From: Euonymus europaeus
Lineage: Eukaryota > Streptophyta > Magnoliopsida > Celastrales > Celastraceae
Reading direction: 5' to 3'
DNA: 64,000 nt
Assembly: GCA_963580455.1 (NCBI GenBank)
Contig: OY756964.1
Coordinates: 27,502,001 to 27,566,000 of the forward strand
Made by a program: the position numbers and the translations under genes
Shown: positions 37,141 through 49,195 of the stretch, in pieces
Numbering within the stretch: the first letter of the stretch is position 1
Layout of the letters: every line of letters begins with the position of its first letter
Notes under the pieces: generated by a model
The model's database searches: none
What the model was told of the DNA's origin: nothing
What the model saw: only the letters and a program-made list of their open reading frames with translations

Positions 37141-40100
37141 TTGATTTCACACTACTTTTCGAGCTCTACGATCCTGGCATTTCGGATTTTGATTTCAGAA
37201 CTCGTGGCTAGTTGGTCTCGTTTCACCTATTTAGCCGCGCAATGTGGTTTCTTTACGTAAACGGATTTATGAATATCCGTTGACTCCGAGTTCTGAATTC
37301 GGTGATTTTTAGCTTGATTTCACACTACTTTTCGAGCTCTACGATCCTGGCATTTCGGATTTTGATTTCAAAACTCGTGGCTAGTTGGTCTCGTTTCACC
37401 TATTTAGCAGCGCAATGTGGTTTCTTTACGTAAACGGTTTTATGAATATCTGTTGACTCCGAGTTCTGAATTCGGTGATTTTTAGCTTGATTTCACACTA
37501 CTTTTTGAGCTCTACGATCCTGGCATTTCGGATTTTGATTTCAGAACTCGTGGCTAGTTGGTCTCGTTTCACCAAGTTAACCGCGAAATGTGGTTTCTTT
37601 ACGTAAACGGTTTTCCGAATATCCGTTGACTCCGAGTTCTGAATTCGGTGATTTTTAGCTTGATTTTACACTACTTTTTGAGCTCTACGATCCTGGCATT
37701 TCGGATTTTGATTTCAGAACTCGTGGCTAGTTGGTCTCGTTTCACCAAGTTAACCGCGAAATGTGGTTTCTTTACGTAAACGGTTTTCCGAATATCCGTT
37801 GACTCCGAGTTCTGAATTCGGTGATTTTTAGCTTGATTTCACACTACTTTTCGAGCTCTACGATCCTGGAGTTTTGGATTTTGATATCAGAACTCGTGGG
37901 TAGTTGGTCTCGTTTCACCTAGTTAGCCGCGAAATGTGGTTTCTTTATGTAAACGGTTTTATGAATATCCGTTGACTCCGAGTTCTGAATTCGGTGATTT
38001 TTAGCTTGATTTCACACTACTTTTCGAGCTCTACGATCCTGGTGTTTCGAATTTTGATTTCAGAACTCGTGGCTAGTTGGTCTCGTTTCACCTATTTAGC
38101 CGCGCAATGTGGTTTCTTTACGTAAACGGATTTATGAATATCCGTTGACTCCGAGTTCTGAATTCGGTGATTTTTAGCTTGATTTCACACTACTTTTCGA
38201 GCTTTACGATCCTGGCATTTCGGATTTTGATTTCAGAACTCGTGGCTAGTTGGTCTCGTTTCGCCAAGTTAGCCGCGAAATGTGGTTTCTTTACGTAAAC
38301 GGATTTATGAATATCCGTTGACTCCGAGTTCTGAATTCGGTGATTTTTAGTTTGATTTCACACTACTTTTCGAGCTCTACGATCCTGGAGTTTCGGATTT
38401 TGATATCAGAACTCGTGGGTAGTTGGTCTCGTTTCACCCAGTTAGCCGCGAAATGTGGTTTCTTTACGTAAACGGTTTTATGAATATCCGTTGACTTCGA
38501 GTTCTGAATTCGGTGATTTTTAGCTTAATTTCACACTACTTTTCGAGCTCTACGATCCTGGCGTTTCGGATTTTGATTTCAGAACTCGTGGCTAGTTGGT
38601 CTCATTTCACCTATTTAGCCGCGCAATGTGGTTTTTTTACGTAAACGGATTTATATATATCCGTTGACTCCGAGTTCTGAATTCGGTGATTTTTAGCTTG
38701 ATTTCACACTACTTTTCGAGCTCTACGATCCTGGCTTTTCGGATTTTGATTTCAGAACTCGTGGCTAGTTGGTCTCGTTTCACCTATTTAGCAGCGAAAT
38801 GTGGTTTCTTTACGTAAACGGTTTTATGAATATCTGTTGACTCCGAGTTCTGAATTCGGTGATTTTTAGCTTCATTTCACACTACTTTTTGAGCTCTACG
38901 ATCCTGGAGTTTCGGATTTTGATATCAGAACTCGGGGGTAGTTGGTCTCGTTTCACCTAGTTAACCGCGAAATGTGGTTTCTTTATGTAAACGGTTTTAT
39001 GAATATCCGTTGACTCCGAGTTCTGAATTCGGTGATTTTTAGCTTGATTTCACACTACTTTTCGAGCTCTACGATCCTGGCGTTTCGGATTTTGATTTCA
39101 GAACTCGTGGCTAGTTGGTCTCGTTTCACCTATTTAGCCGCGCAATGTGGTTTCTTTACGTAAACGGATTTATGAATATCCGTTGACTCCGAGTTCTGAA
39201 TTCGGTGATTTTTAGCTTGATTTCACACTACTTTTCGAGCTCTACGATCCTGGCATTTCGGATTTTGATTTCAAAACTCGTGGCTAGTTGGTCTCGTTTC
39301 ACCTATTTAGCAGCGCAATGTGGTTTCTTTACGTAAACGGTTTTATGAATATCTGTTGACTCCGAGTTCTGAATTCGGTGATTTTTAGCTTGATTTCACA
39401 CTACTTTTTGAGCTCTACGATCCTGGCATTTCGTACTTTGATTTCAAAACTCGTGGCTAGTTGGTCTCGTTTCACCAAGTTAACCGCGAAATGTGGTTTC
39501 TTTACGTAAACGGTTTTCCGAATATCCGTTGACTCCGAGTTCTGAATTCGGTGATTTTTAGCTTGATTTCACACTATTTTCGAGCTCTACGATCCTAGTT
39601 TTTCGGATTTTGATTTCAGAACTCGTGGCTAGTTGGTCTCGTTTCACCAAGTTAGCCGCGAAATGTGGTTTCTTTACGTAAACGGATTTATGAATATCCG
39701 TTGACTCCGAGTTCTGAATTCGGTGATTTTTAGTTTGATTTCACACTACTTTTCGAGCTCTACGATCCTGGAGTTTCGGATTTTGATATCAGAACTCGTG
39801 GGTAGTTGGTCTCGTTTCACCTAGTTAGCCGCGAAATGTGGTTTCTTTACGTAAACGGTTTTATGAATATCCGTTGACTTCGAGTTCTGAATTCGGTGAT
39901 TTTTAGCTTAATTTCACACTACTTTTCGAGCTCTACGATCCTGGCGGTTCGGATTTTGATTTCAGAACTCGTGGCTAGTTGGTCTCATTTCACCTATTTA
40001 GCCGCGCAATGTGGTTTCTTTACGTAAACGGATTTATGAATATCCGTTGACTCCGAGTTCTGAATTCGGTGATTTTTAGCTTGATTTCACACTACTTTTC

Positions 40101-40260
40101 GAGCTCTACGATCCTGGCTTTTCGGATTTTGATTTCAGAACTCGTGGCTAGTTGGTCTCGTTTCACCTATTTAGCAGCGAAATGTGGTTTCTTTACGTAA
40201 ACGGTTTTATGAATATCTGTTGACTCCGAGTTCTGAATTCGGTGATTTTTAGCTTCATTT
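37141..40260. repeat. Interleaved 11-unit (1,903-bp) and 8-unit (1,383-bp) duplications
   Basis: Two offsets coexist. At 1,903 bp: cagcgcaatg at 37,408 and 39,311, accaagttaa at 37,571 and 39,474, and the tttcaaaactcg monomer at 37,366 and 39,269. At 1,383 bp: tgatttttagtttg at 38,341 and 39,724, tagcttaatt at 38,521 and 39,904, agcttcattt at 38,868 and 40,251. The 8-unit offset is one base short because a T is missing in the cactattttcgagc unit near 39,570. Two neighbouring accaagttaa monomers (37,571 and 37,744) form a simple duplication of one unit. Confidence 0.83.
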
Positions 40261-40608
40261 CACACTACTTTTTGAGCTCTACGATCCTGGCATTTCGGAT
40301 TTTGATTTCAGAACTCGTGGCTAGTTGGTCTCGTTTCACCAAGTTAGCCGCGAAATGTGGTTTCTTTACGTAAACGGTTTTACGAATATCCGTTGACTCC
40401 GAGTTCTGAATGTGGTGATTTTTAGCTTGATTTCACACTACTTTTTGAGCTCTACGATCCTGGATTTTCGGATTTTGATTTCAGAACTCGTGGCTAGTTG
40501 GTCTCGTTTCACCTATTTAGCCGCGCAATGTGGTTTCTTTACGTAAACGGTTTTATGAATATCCGTTGACTCCGAGTTCTGAATTCGGTGATTTTTAGCT
40601 TGATTTCA
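40261..40608. repeat. Two B monomers carrying gaatgtggtg and ggattttcgg
   Basis: A unit ending in gaatgtggtg near 40,408, a marker that recurs at 46,462, 47,673 and 49,057, followed by a cctggattttcgg unit. They link the 8-unit block upstream to the divergent cassette downstream. No gene. Confidence 0.7.
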
Positions 40609-40880
40609 CACTGCTTTTCGAGCTCTACAATCCTGCCATTTTGGATTTTGATTCAGAACTCGTGGCTAGTAGGTCTCGTTTCACCTAGTTAGCCGCGAAA
40701 TGTTGTTTCTTTAGGTAAACGGTTTTATGAATATCCGTTGACTCCGAGTTCTGAATTCGGTGATTTTTAGCTTGATTTCACACTAATTTTCGAGCTCTAC
40801 AATCCTGGCGTTTCGGATATTGATTTCAGAACTCGTGGCTAGTTGGTCCTTTTTCACCTATTTAGCCGCGCAATGTGGTT
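40609..40880. repeat. Divergent cassette, first of three
   Basis: Two adjacent unusual monomers: cactgcttttcgagc with acaatcc, gattcagaac (two bases short), agtagg, gaaatgttg and ttaggtaaac; then cactaattttcgagc with acaatcc, cggatattg and ttggtcctttttcacc. The acaatcc and agtagg alleles are those of subfamily A. The pair recurs at 61,370 and 62,739. It sits alone within B-type sequence, so it was probably moved here from the right-hand flank or is a relic. Confidence 0.85.
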
Positions 40881-43440
40881 TCTTTACGTAAACGGTTTTA
40901 TGAATATCCGTTGACTCCGAGTTCTGAATTCGGTGATTTTTAGCTTGATTTCACACTACTTTTCGAGCTCTACGATCCTGGCATTTCGGATTTTGATTTC
41001 AGAACTCGTGGCTAGTTGGTCTCGTTTCACCTATTTAGCCGCGCAATGTGGTTTCTTTACGTAAACGGATTTATGAATATCCGTTGACTCCGAGTTCTGA
41101 ATTCAGTGATTTTTATATTGATTTCACACTACTTTTCGAGCTCTACGATCCTGGCATTTCAGATTTTGATTTCAGAACTCGTGGCTAGTTGGTCTCCTTT
41201 CACCTATTTAGCCGCGCAATGTGGTTTCTTTACGTAAACGGATTTATGAATATCGGTTGACTCCGAGTTCTGAATTCGGTGATTTTTAGCTTGATTTCAC
41301 ACTACTTTTTGAGCTCTACGATCCTGGCGTTTCGGATTTTGATTTCAGAACTCGTGGCTAGTTGGTCTCATTTCACCTATTTAGCCGCGCAATGTGGTTT
41401 CTTTACGTAAACGGATTTATGAATATCCGTTGACTCCGAGTTCTGAATTCGGTGATTTTTAGCTTGATTTCACACTACTTTTCGAGCTCTACGATCCTGG
41501 AGTTTCGGATTTTGATTTCAGAACTCGTGGCTAGTTGGTCTCGTTTCACCTAGTTAGCCGCGAAATGTGGTTTCTTTACGTAAACAGTTTTATGAATATC
41601 CGTTGACTCCGAGTTCTGAATTCGGTGATTTTTAGCTTGATTTCACACTACTTTTCGAGCTCTACGATCCTGGCGTTTCGGATTTTGATTTCAGAACTCG
41701 TGGCTAGTTGGTCTCGTTTCACCTAGTTAGCCGCGAAATGTGGTTTCTTTACGTAAACGGATTTATGAATATCCGTTGACTCCGAGTTCTGAATTCGGTG
41801 ATTTTTAGCTTGATTTCACACTACTTTTCGAGCTCTACGATCCTGGCGTTTTGGATTTTGATATCAGAACTCGTGGGTAGTTGGTCTCGTTTCACCTAGT
41901 TAGCCGCGAAATGTGGTTTCTTTACGTAAACGGTTTTATGAATATCCGTTGACTCCGAGTTCTGAATTCGATGATTTTTAGCTTGATTTCGCACTACTTT
42001 TTGAGCTCTACGATCCGGGATTTTCGGATTTTGATTTCAGAACTCGTGGCTAGTTGGTCTCGTTTCACCTATTTAGCCGCGCAATGTGGTTTCTTTACGT
42101 AAACGGATTTATGAATATCCGTTGACTCCGAGTTCTGAATTCGGTGATTTTTAGCTTGATTTCACACTACTTTTTGAGCTCTACGATCCTGGAGTTTCGG
42201 ATTTTGATTTCAGAACTCGTGGCTAGTTGGTCTCGGTTCACCTAGTTAGCCGCGAAATGTGGTTTCTTTACGTAAACGGTTTTACGAATATCCGTTGACT
42301 CCGAGTTCTGAATTCGGTGATTTTTAGCTTGATTTCACACTACTTTTTGAGCTCTACGATCCTGGGGTTTCGGATTTTGATTTCAGAACTCGTGGCTAGT
42401 TGGTCCTTTTTCACCTATTTAGCCGCGCAATGTGGTTTCTTTACGTAAACGGTTTTATGAATATCCGTTGACTCCGAGTTCTGAATTCGGTGATTTTTAG
42501 CTTGATTTCACACTACTTTTCGAGCTCTACGATCTTGGCATTTCGGATTTTGATTTCAGAACTCGTGGCTAGTTGGTCTCGTTTCACCTATTTAGCCGCG
42601 CAATGTGGTTTCTTTACGTAAACGGATTTATGAATATCCGTTGACTCCGAGTTCTGAATTCAGTGATTTTTAGATTGATTTCACACTACTTTTCGAGCTC
42701 TACGATCCTGGCATTTCGGATTTTGATTTCAGAACTCGTGGCTAGTTGGTCTCGTTTCACCTATTTAGCCGCGCAATGTGGTTTCTTTACGTAAACGGTT
42801 TTATGAATATCCGTTGACTCCGAGTTCTGAATTCGGTGATTTTTAGCTTGATTTCACACTACTTTTCGAGCTCTACGATCCTGGCGTTTCGGATTTTGAT
42901 TTCAGAACTCGTGGCTAGTTGGTCTCATTTCACCTATTTAGCCGCGCAATGTGGTTTCTTTACGTAAACGGATTTATGAATATCCGTTGACTCCGAGTTC
43001 TGAATTCGGTGATTTTTAGCTTGATTTCACACTACTTTTCGAGCTCTACGATCCTGGAGTTTCGGATTTTGATTTCAGAACTCGTGGCTAGTTGGTCTCG
43101 TTTCACCTAGTTAGCCGCGAAATGTGGTTTCTTTACGTAAACAGTTTTATGAATATCCGTTGACTCCGAGTTCTGAATTCGGTGATTTTTAGCTTGATTT
43201 CACACTACTTTTCGAGCTCTACGATCCTGGCGTTTCGGATTTTAATTTCAGAACTCGTGGCTAGTTGGTCTCGTTTCACCTAGTTAGCCGCGAAATGTGG
43301 TTTCTTTACGTAAACGGATTTATGAATATCCGTTGACTCCGAGTTCTGAATTCGGTGATTTTTAGCTTGATTTCACACTACTTTTCGAGCTCTACGATCC
43401 TGGCGTTTTGGATTTTGATATCAGAACTCGTGGGTAGTTG
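40881..43440. repeat. 9-unit HOR, 1,557 bp
   Basis: Offsets are 1,557 bp (9 x 173): attcagtgat at 41,101 and 42,658, ggcgttttgg at 41,845 and 43,402. The ttggtcctttttcacc monomer occurs at the start of both copies (near 40,845 and 42,402), so the copied segment includes the end of the divergent cassette. The second copy lacks the cassette's cactgc monomer. Other shared units are ggagtttcgg with aaacagtttt and the aattcgatg monomer. Confidence 0.85.
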
Positions 43441-46000
43441 GTCTCGTTTCACCTAGTTAGCCGCGAAATGTGGTTTCTTTACGTAAACGGTTTTATGAAT
43501 ATCCGTTGACTCCGAGTTCTGAATTCGATGATTTTTAGCTTGATTTCACACTACTTTTTGAGCTCTACGATCCTGGATTTTCGGATTTTGATTTCAGAAC
43601 TCGTGGCTAGTTGGTCTCGTTTCACCTATTTAGCCGCGCAATGTGGTTTCTTTACGTAAACGGATTTATGAATATCCGTTGACTCCGAGTTCTGAATTCG
43701 GTGATTTTTAGCTTGATTTCACACTACTTTTCGAGCTCTACGATCCTGGCTTTTCGGATTTTTATTTTAGAACTCGTGGCTAGTTGGTCTCGTTTCACCT
43801 ATTTAGCAGCGCAATGTGGTTTCTTTACGTAAACGGTTTTATGAATATCTGTTGACTCCGAGTTCTGAATTCGGTGATTTTTTGCTTGATTTCACACTAC
43901 TTTTTGAGCTCTACGATCCTGGAGTTTCGGATTTTGATTTCAGAACTCGTGGCTAGTTGGTCTCGGTTCACCAAGTTAGCCGTGAAATGTGGTTTCTTTA
44001 CGTAAACGGTTTTACGAATATCCGTTGACTCCGAGTTCTGAATTCGGTGATTTTTAGCTTGATTTCACACTACTTTTTGAGCTCTACGATCCTGGGGTTT
44101 CGGATTTTGATTTCAGAACTCGTGGCTAGTTGGTCTCGTTTCACCTATTTAGCAGCGCAATGTGGTTTCTTTATGTAAACGGTTTTATGAATATCCGTTG
44201 ACTCTGAGTTCTGAATTCGGTGATTTTTAGCTTGATTTCACACTACTTTTTGATCTCTACGATCCTGGCATTTCGGATTTTGATTTCAGAACTCGTAGCT
44301 AGTTGGTCTCGTTTCACCTAGTTAGCCGCGAAATGTGGTTTCTTTACGTAAACAGTTTTATGAATATCCGTTGACTCCGAGTTCTGAATTCGGTGATTTT
44401 TAGCTTGATTTCACACTACTTTTTGAGCTCTACGATCCTGGCGTTTCGGATTTTGATTTCAGAACTCGTGGCTAGTTGGTCTCATTTCACCTGTTTAGCC
44501 GCGCAATGTGGTTTCTTTACGTAAACGGATTTATGAATATCCGTTGACTCCGAGTTCTGAATTCGGTGATTTTTAGCTTGATTTCACACTACTTTTCGAG
44601 CTCTACGATCCTGGCGTTTCGGATTTTGATTTCAGAACTCGTGGCTAGTTGGTCTCGTTTCACCTAGTTAGCCGCGAAATGTGGTTTCTTTACGTAAACG
44701 GATTTATGAATATCCGTTGACTCCGAGTTCTGAATTCGGTGATTTTTAGCTTGATTTCACACTACTTTTCGAGCTCTACGATCCTGGCGTTTTGGATTTT
44801 GATATCAGAACTCGTGGGTAGTTGGTCTCGTTTCACCTAGTTAGCCGCGAAATGTGGTTTCTTTACGTAAACGGTTTTATGAATATCCGTTGACTCCGAG
44901 TTCTGAATTCGATGATTTTTAGCTTGATTTCACACTACTTTTTGAGCTCTACGATCCTGGATTTTCGGATTTTGATTTCAGAACTCGTGGCTAGTTGGTC
45001 TCGTTTCACCTATTTAGCCGCGCAATGTGGTTTCTTTACGTAAACGGATTTATGAATATCCGTTGACTCCGAGTTCTGAATTCGGTGATTTTTAGCTTGA
45101 TTTCACACTACTTTTCGAGCTCTACGATCCTGGCTTTTCGGATTTTTATTTCAGAACTTGTGGCTAGTTGGTCTCGTTTCACCTATTTAGCAGCGCAATG
45201 TGGTTTCTTTACGTAAACGGTTTTATGAATATCTGTTGACTCCGAGTTCTGAATTCGGTGATTTTTAGCTTGATTTCACACTACTTTTTGAGCTCTACGA
45301 TCCTGGAGTTTCGGATTTTGATTTCAGAACTCGTGGCTAGTTGGTCTCGGTTCACCAAGTTAGCCGTGAAATGTGGTTTCTTTACGTAAACGGTTTTACG
45401 AATATCCGTTGACTCCGAGTTCTGAATTCGGTGATTTTTAGCTTGATTTCACACTACTTTTTGAGCTCTACGATCCTGGGGTTTCGGATTTTGATTTCAG
45501 AACTCGTGGCTAGTTGGTCTCGTTTCACCTATTTAGCAGCGCAATGTGGTTTCTTTACGTAAATGGTTTTATGAATATCCGTTGACTCTGAGTTCTGAAT
45601 TCGGTGATTTTTAGCTTGATTTCACACTACTTTTTGATCTCTACGATCCTGGCATTTAGGATTTTGATTTCAGAACTCGTAGCTAGTTGGTCTCGTTTCA
45701 CCTAGTTAGCCGCGAAATGTGGTTTCTTTACGTAAACAGTTTTATGAATATCCGTTGACTCCGAGTTCTGAATTCGGTGATTTTTAGCTTGATTTCACAC
45801 TACTTTTTGAGCTCTACGATCCTGGCGTTTCGGATTTTGATTTCAGAACTCGTGGCTAGTTGGTCTCATTTCACCTATTTAGCCGCGCAATGTGGTTTCT
45901 TTACGTAAACGGATTTGTGAATATCCGTTGACTCCGAGTTCTGAATTCGGTGATTTTTAGCTTGATTTCACACTACTTTTCGAGCTCTACGATCCTGGCT
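43360..46000. repeat. 8-unit HOR, 1,384 bp, about 2 copies
   Basis: Offsets are 1,384 bp: ggcgttttgg at 43,402 and 44,786, tgatctctac at 44,251 and 45,635. The set includes aattcgatg with ggattttcgg, gatttttatttcag, ctcggttcaccaagttagccgtg, ggggtttcgg, and the gagctc-less tgatctctac monomer with ctcgtagctag. A similar segment appears again near 47,870-48,600 and 59,320-60,320. In the tgatctctac unit the gagctc palindrome is destroyed, and that change has been copied along. Confidence 0.87.
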
Positions 46001-49000
46001 TTTCGGATTTTGATTTCAGAACTCGTGGCTAGTTGGTCTCATTTCACCTATTTAGCCGCGCAATGTGGTTTCTTTACGTAAACGGATTTGTGAATATCCG
46101 TTGACTCCGAGTTCTGAATTCGGTGATTTTTAGCTTGATTTCACACTACTTTTCGAGCTCTACGATCCTGGCTTTTCGGATTTTGATTTCAGAACTCGTG
46201 GCTAGTTGGTCTCGTTTCTCCTATTTAGCCGCGCAATGTGGTTTCTTTACGTAAACGGTTTTATGAATATCTGTTGACTCCAAGTTCTGAATTCAGTGAT
46301 TTTCAGCTTGATTTCACACTACTTTTTGAGCTCTACGATCCTGGCATTTCGGATTTTGATTTCAGAACTCGTGGCTAGTTGGTCTCGTTTCACCAAGTTA
46401 GCCGCGAAATGTGGTTTCTTTACGTAAACGGTTTTACGAATATCCGTTGACTCCGAGTTCTGAATGTGGTGATTTTTAGCTTGATTTCACACTACTTTTT
46501 GAGCTCTACGATCCTGGCGTTTCGGATTTTGATTTCAGAACTCGTGGCTAGTTGGTCTCGTTTCACCTATTTAGCAGCGCAATGTGGTTTCTTTACGTAA
46601 ACGGTTTTATGAATATCCGTTGACTCCGAGTTCTGAATTCGGTGATTTTTAGCTTGATTTCACACTACTTTTTGAGCTCTACGATCCTGGCATTTCGGAT
46701 TTTGATTTCAGAACTCGTGGCTAGTTGGTCTCGTTTCACCTAGTTAGCCGCGAAATGTGGTTTCTTTACGTAAACGGTTTTATGAATATCCGTTGACTCC
46801 GAGTTCTGAATTCGGTGATTTTTATCTTGATTTCACACTACTTTTCGAGCTCTACGATCTTGGCGTTTCGGATTTTGATTTCAGAACTCGTGGCTAGTTT
46901 GTCTCGTTTCACCTATTTAGCCGCGCAATGTGGTTTCTTTACGTAAACGGATTTATGAATATCCGTTGACTCCGAGTTCTGAATTCGGTGATTTTTAGAT
47001 TGATTTCACACTACTTTTCGAGCTCTACGATCCTGGCATTTCGGATTTTGATTTCAGAACTCGTGGCTAGTTGGTCTCGTTTCACCTATTTAGCCGCGCA
47101 ATGTGGTTTCTTTACGTAAACGGATTTATGAATATCGGTTGACTCCGAGTTCTGAATTCGGTGATTTTTAGCTTGATTTCACACTACTTTTTGAGCTCTA
47201 CGATCCTGGAGTTTCGGATTTTGATTTCAGAACTCGTGGCTAGTTGGTCTCGGTTCACCAAGTTAGCCGTGAAATGTGGTTTCTTTACGTAAACGGATTT
47301 ATGAATATCCGTTGACTCCGAGTTCTGAATTCGGTGATTTTTAGCTTGATTTCACACTACTTTTCGAGCTCTACGATCCTGGCTTTTCGGATTTTGATTT
47401 CAGAACTCGTGGCTAGTTGGTCTCGTTTCACCTATTTAGCAGCGAAATGTGGTTTCTTTACGTAAACGGTTTTATGAATATCTGTTGACTCCGAGTTCTG
47501 AATTCAGTGATTTTTAGCTTGATTTCACACTACTTTTTGAGCTCTACGATCCTGGCATTTCGGATTTTGATTTCAGAACTCGTGGCTAGTTGGTCTCGTT
47601 TCACCAAGTTAGCCGCGAAATGTGGTTTCTTTACGTAAACGGTTTTACGAATATCCGTTGACTCCGAGTTCTGAATGTGGTGATTTTTAGATTGATTTCA
47701 CACTACTTTTTGAGCTCTACGATCCTGGCGTTTCGGATTTTGATTTCAGAACTCGTGGCTAGTTGGTCTCGTTTCACCTATTTAGCAGCGCAATGTGGTT
47801 TCTTTACGTAAACGGTTTTATGAATATCCGTTGACTCTGAGTTCTGAATTCGGTGATTTTTAGCTTGATTTCACACTACTTTTTGAGCTCTACGATCCTG
47901 GCTTTTCGGATTTTTATTTCAGAACTCGTGGCTAGTTGGTCTCGTTTCACCTATTTAGCAGCGCAATGTGGTTTCTTTACGTAAACGGTTTTATGAATAT
48001 CTGTTGACTCCGAGTTCTGAATTCGGTGATTTTTAGCTTGATTTCACACTACTTTTTGAGCTCTACGATCCTGGAGTTTCGGATTTTGATTTCAGAACTC
48101 GTGGCTAGTTGGTCTCGGTTCACCAAGTTAGCCGTGAAATGTGGTTTCTTTACGTAAACGGTTTTACGAATATCCGTTGACTCCGAGTTCTGAATTCGGT
48201 GATTTTTAGCTTGATTTCACACTACTTTTTGAGCTCTACGATCCTGGGATTTCGGATTTTGATTTCAGAACTCGTGGCTAGTTGGTCTCGTTTCACCTAT
48301 TTAGCAGCGCAATGTGGTTTCTTTACGTAAACGGTTTTATGAATATCCGTTGACTCTGAGTTCTGAATTCGGTGATTTTTAGCTTGATTTCACACTACTT
48401 TTTGATCTCTACGATCCTGGCATTTCGGATTTTGATTTGAGAACTCGTAGCTAGTTGGTCTCGTTTCACCTAGTTAGCCGCGAAATGTGGTTTCTTTACG
48501 TAAACAGTTTTATGAATATCCGTTGACTCCGAGTTCTGAATTCGGTGATTTTTAGCTTGATTTCACACTACTTTTTGAGCTCTACGATCCTGGCGTTTCG
48601 GATTTTGATTTCAGAACTCGTGGCTGGTTGGTCTCATTTCACCTATTTAGCCGCGCAATGTGGTTTCTTTACGTAAACGGATTTATGAATATCCGTTGAC
48701 TCCGAGTTCTGAATTCGGTGATTTTTAGCTTGATTTCACACTACTTTTCGAGCTCTACGATCCTGGCTTTTCGGATTTTGATTTCAGAACTCGTGGCTAG
48801 TTGGTCTCGTTTCACCTACTTAGCAGCGAAATGTGGTTTCTTTACGTAAACGGTTTTATGAATATCTGTTGACTCCGAGTTCTGAATTCAGTGATTTTTA
48901 GCTTGATTTCACACTACTTTTTGAGCTCTACGATCCTGGCATTTCGGATTTTGATTTCAGAACTCGTGGCTAGTTGGTCTCGTTTCACCAAGTTAGCCGC

Positions 49001-49195
49001 GAAATGTGGTTTCTTTACGTAAACGGTTTTACGAATATCCGTTGACTCCGAGTTCTGAATGTGGTGATTTTTAGCTTGATTTCACACTACTTTTTGAGCT
49101 CTACGATCCTGGCGTTTCGGATTTTGATTTCAGAACTCGTGGCTAGTTGGTCTCGTTTCACCTATTTAGCAGCGCAATGTGGTTTCTTTACGTAA
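46001..49195. repeat. Mosaic of 5-, 7-, 8- and 15-unit offsets
   Basis: Several exact offsets overlap. gaatgtggtg lies at 46,462, 47,673 (1,211 bp, 7 units) and 49,057 (1,384 bp, 8 units). cagcgaaatg lies at 47,440 and 48,824 (8 units). cggttcacca lies at 47,251 and 48,116 (5 units). ctagtttgtc lies at 46,894 and 49,489 (2,595 bp, 15 units). Two nearly identical cggatttgtg units lie side by side near 45,910 and 46,088. The pattern reads as one 15-unit set assembled from a 7-unit and an 8-unit set by unequal exchange. Confidence 0.82.
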
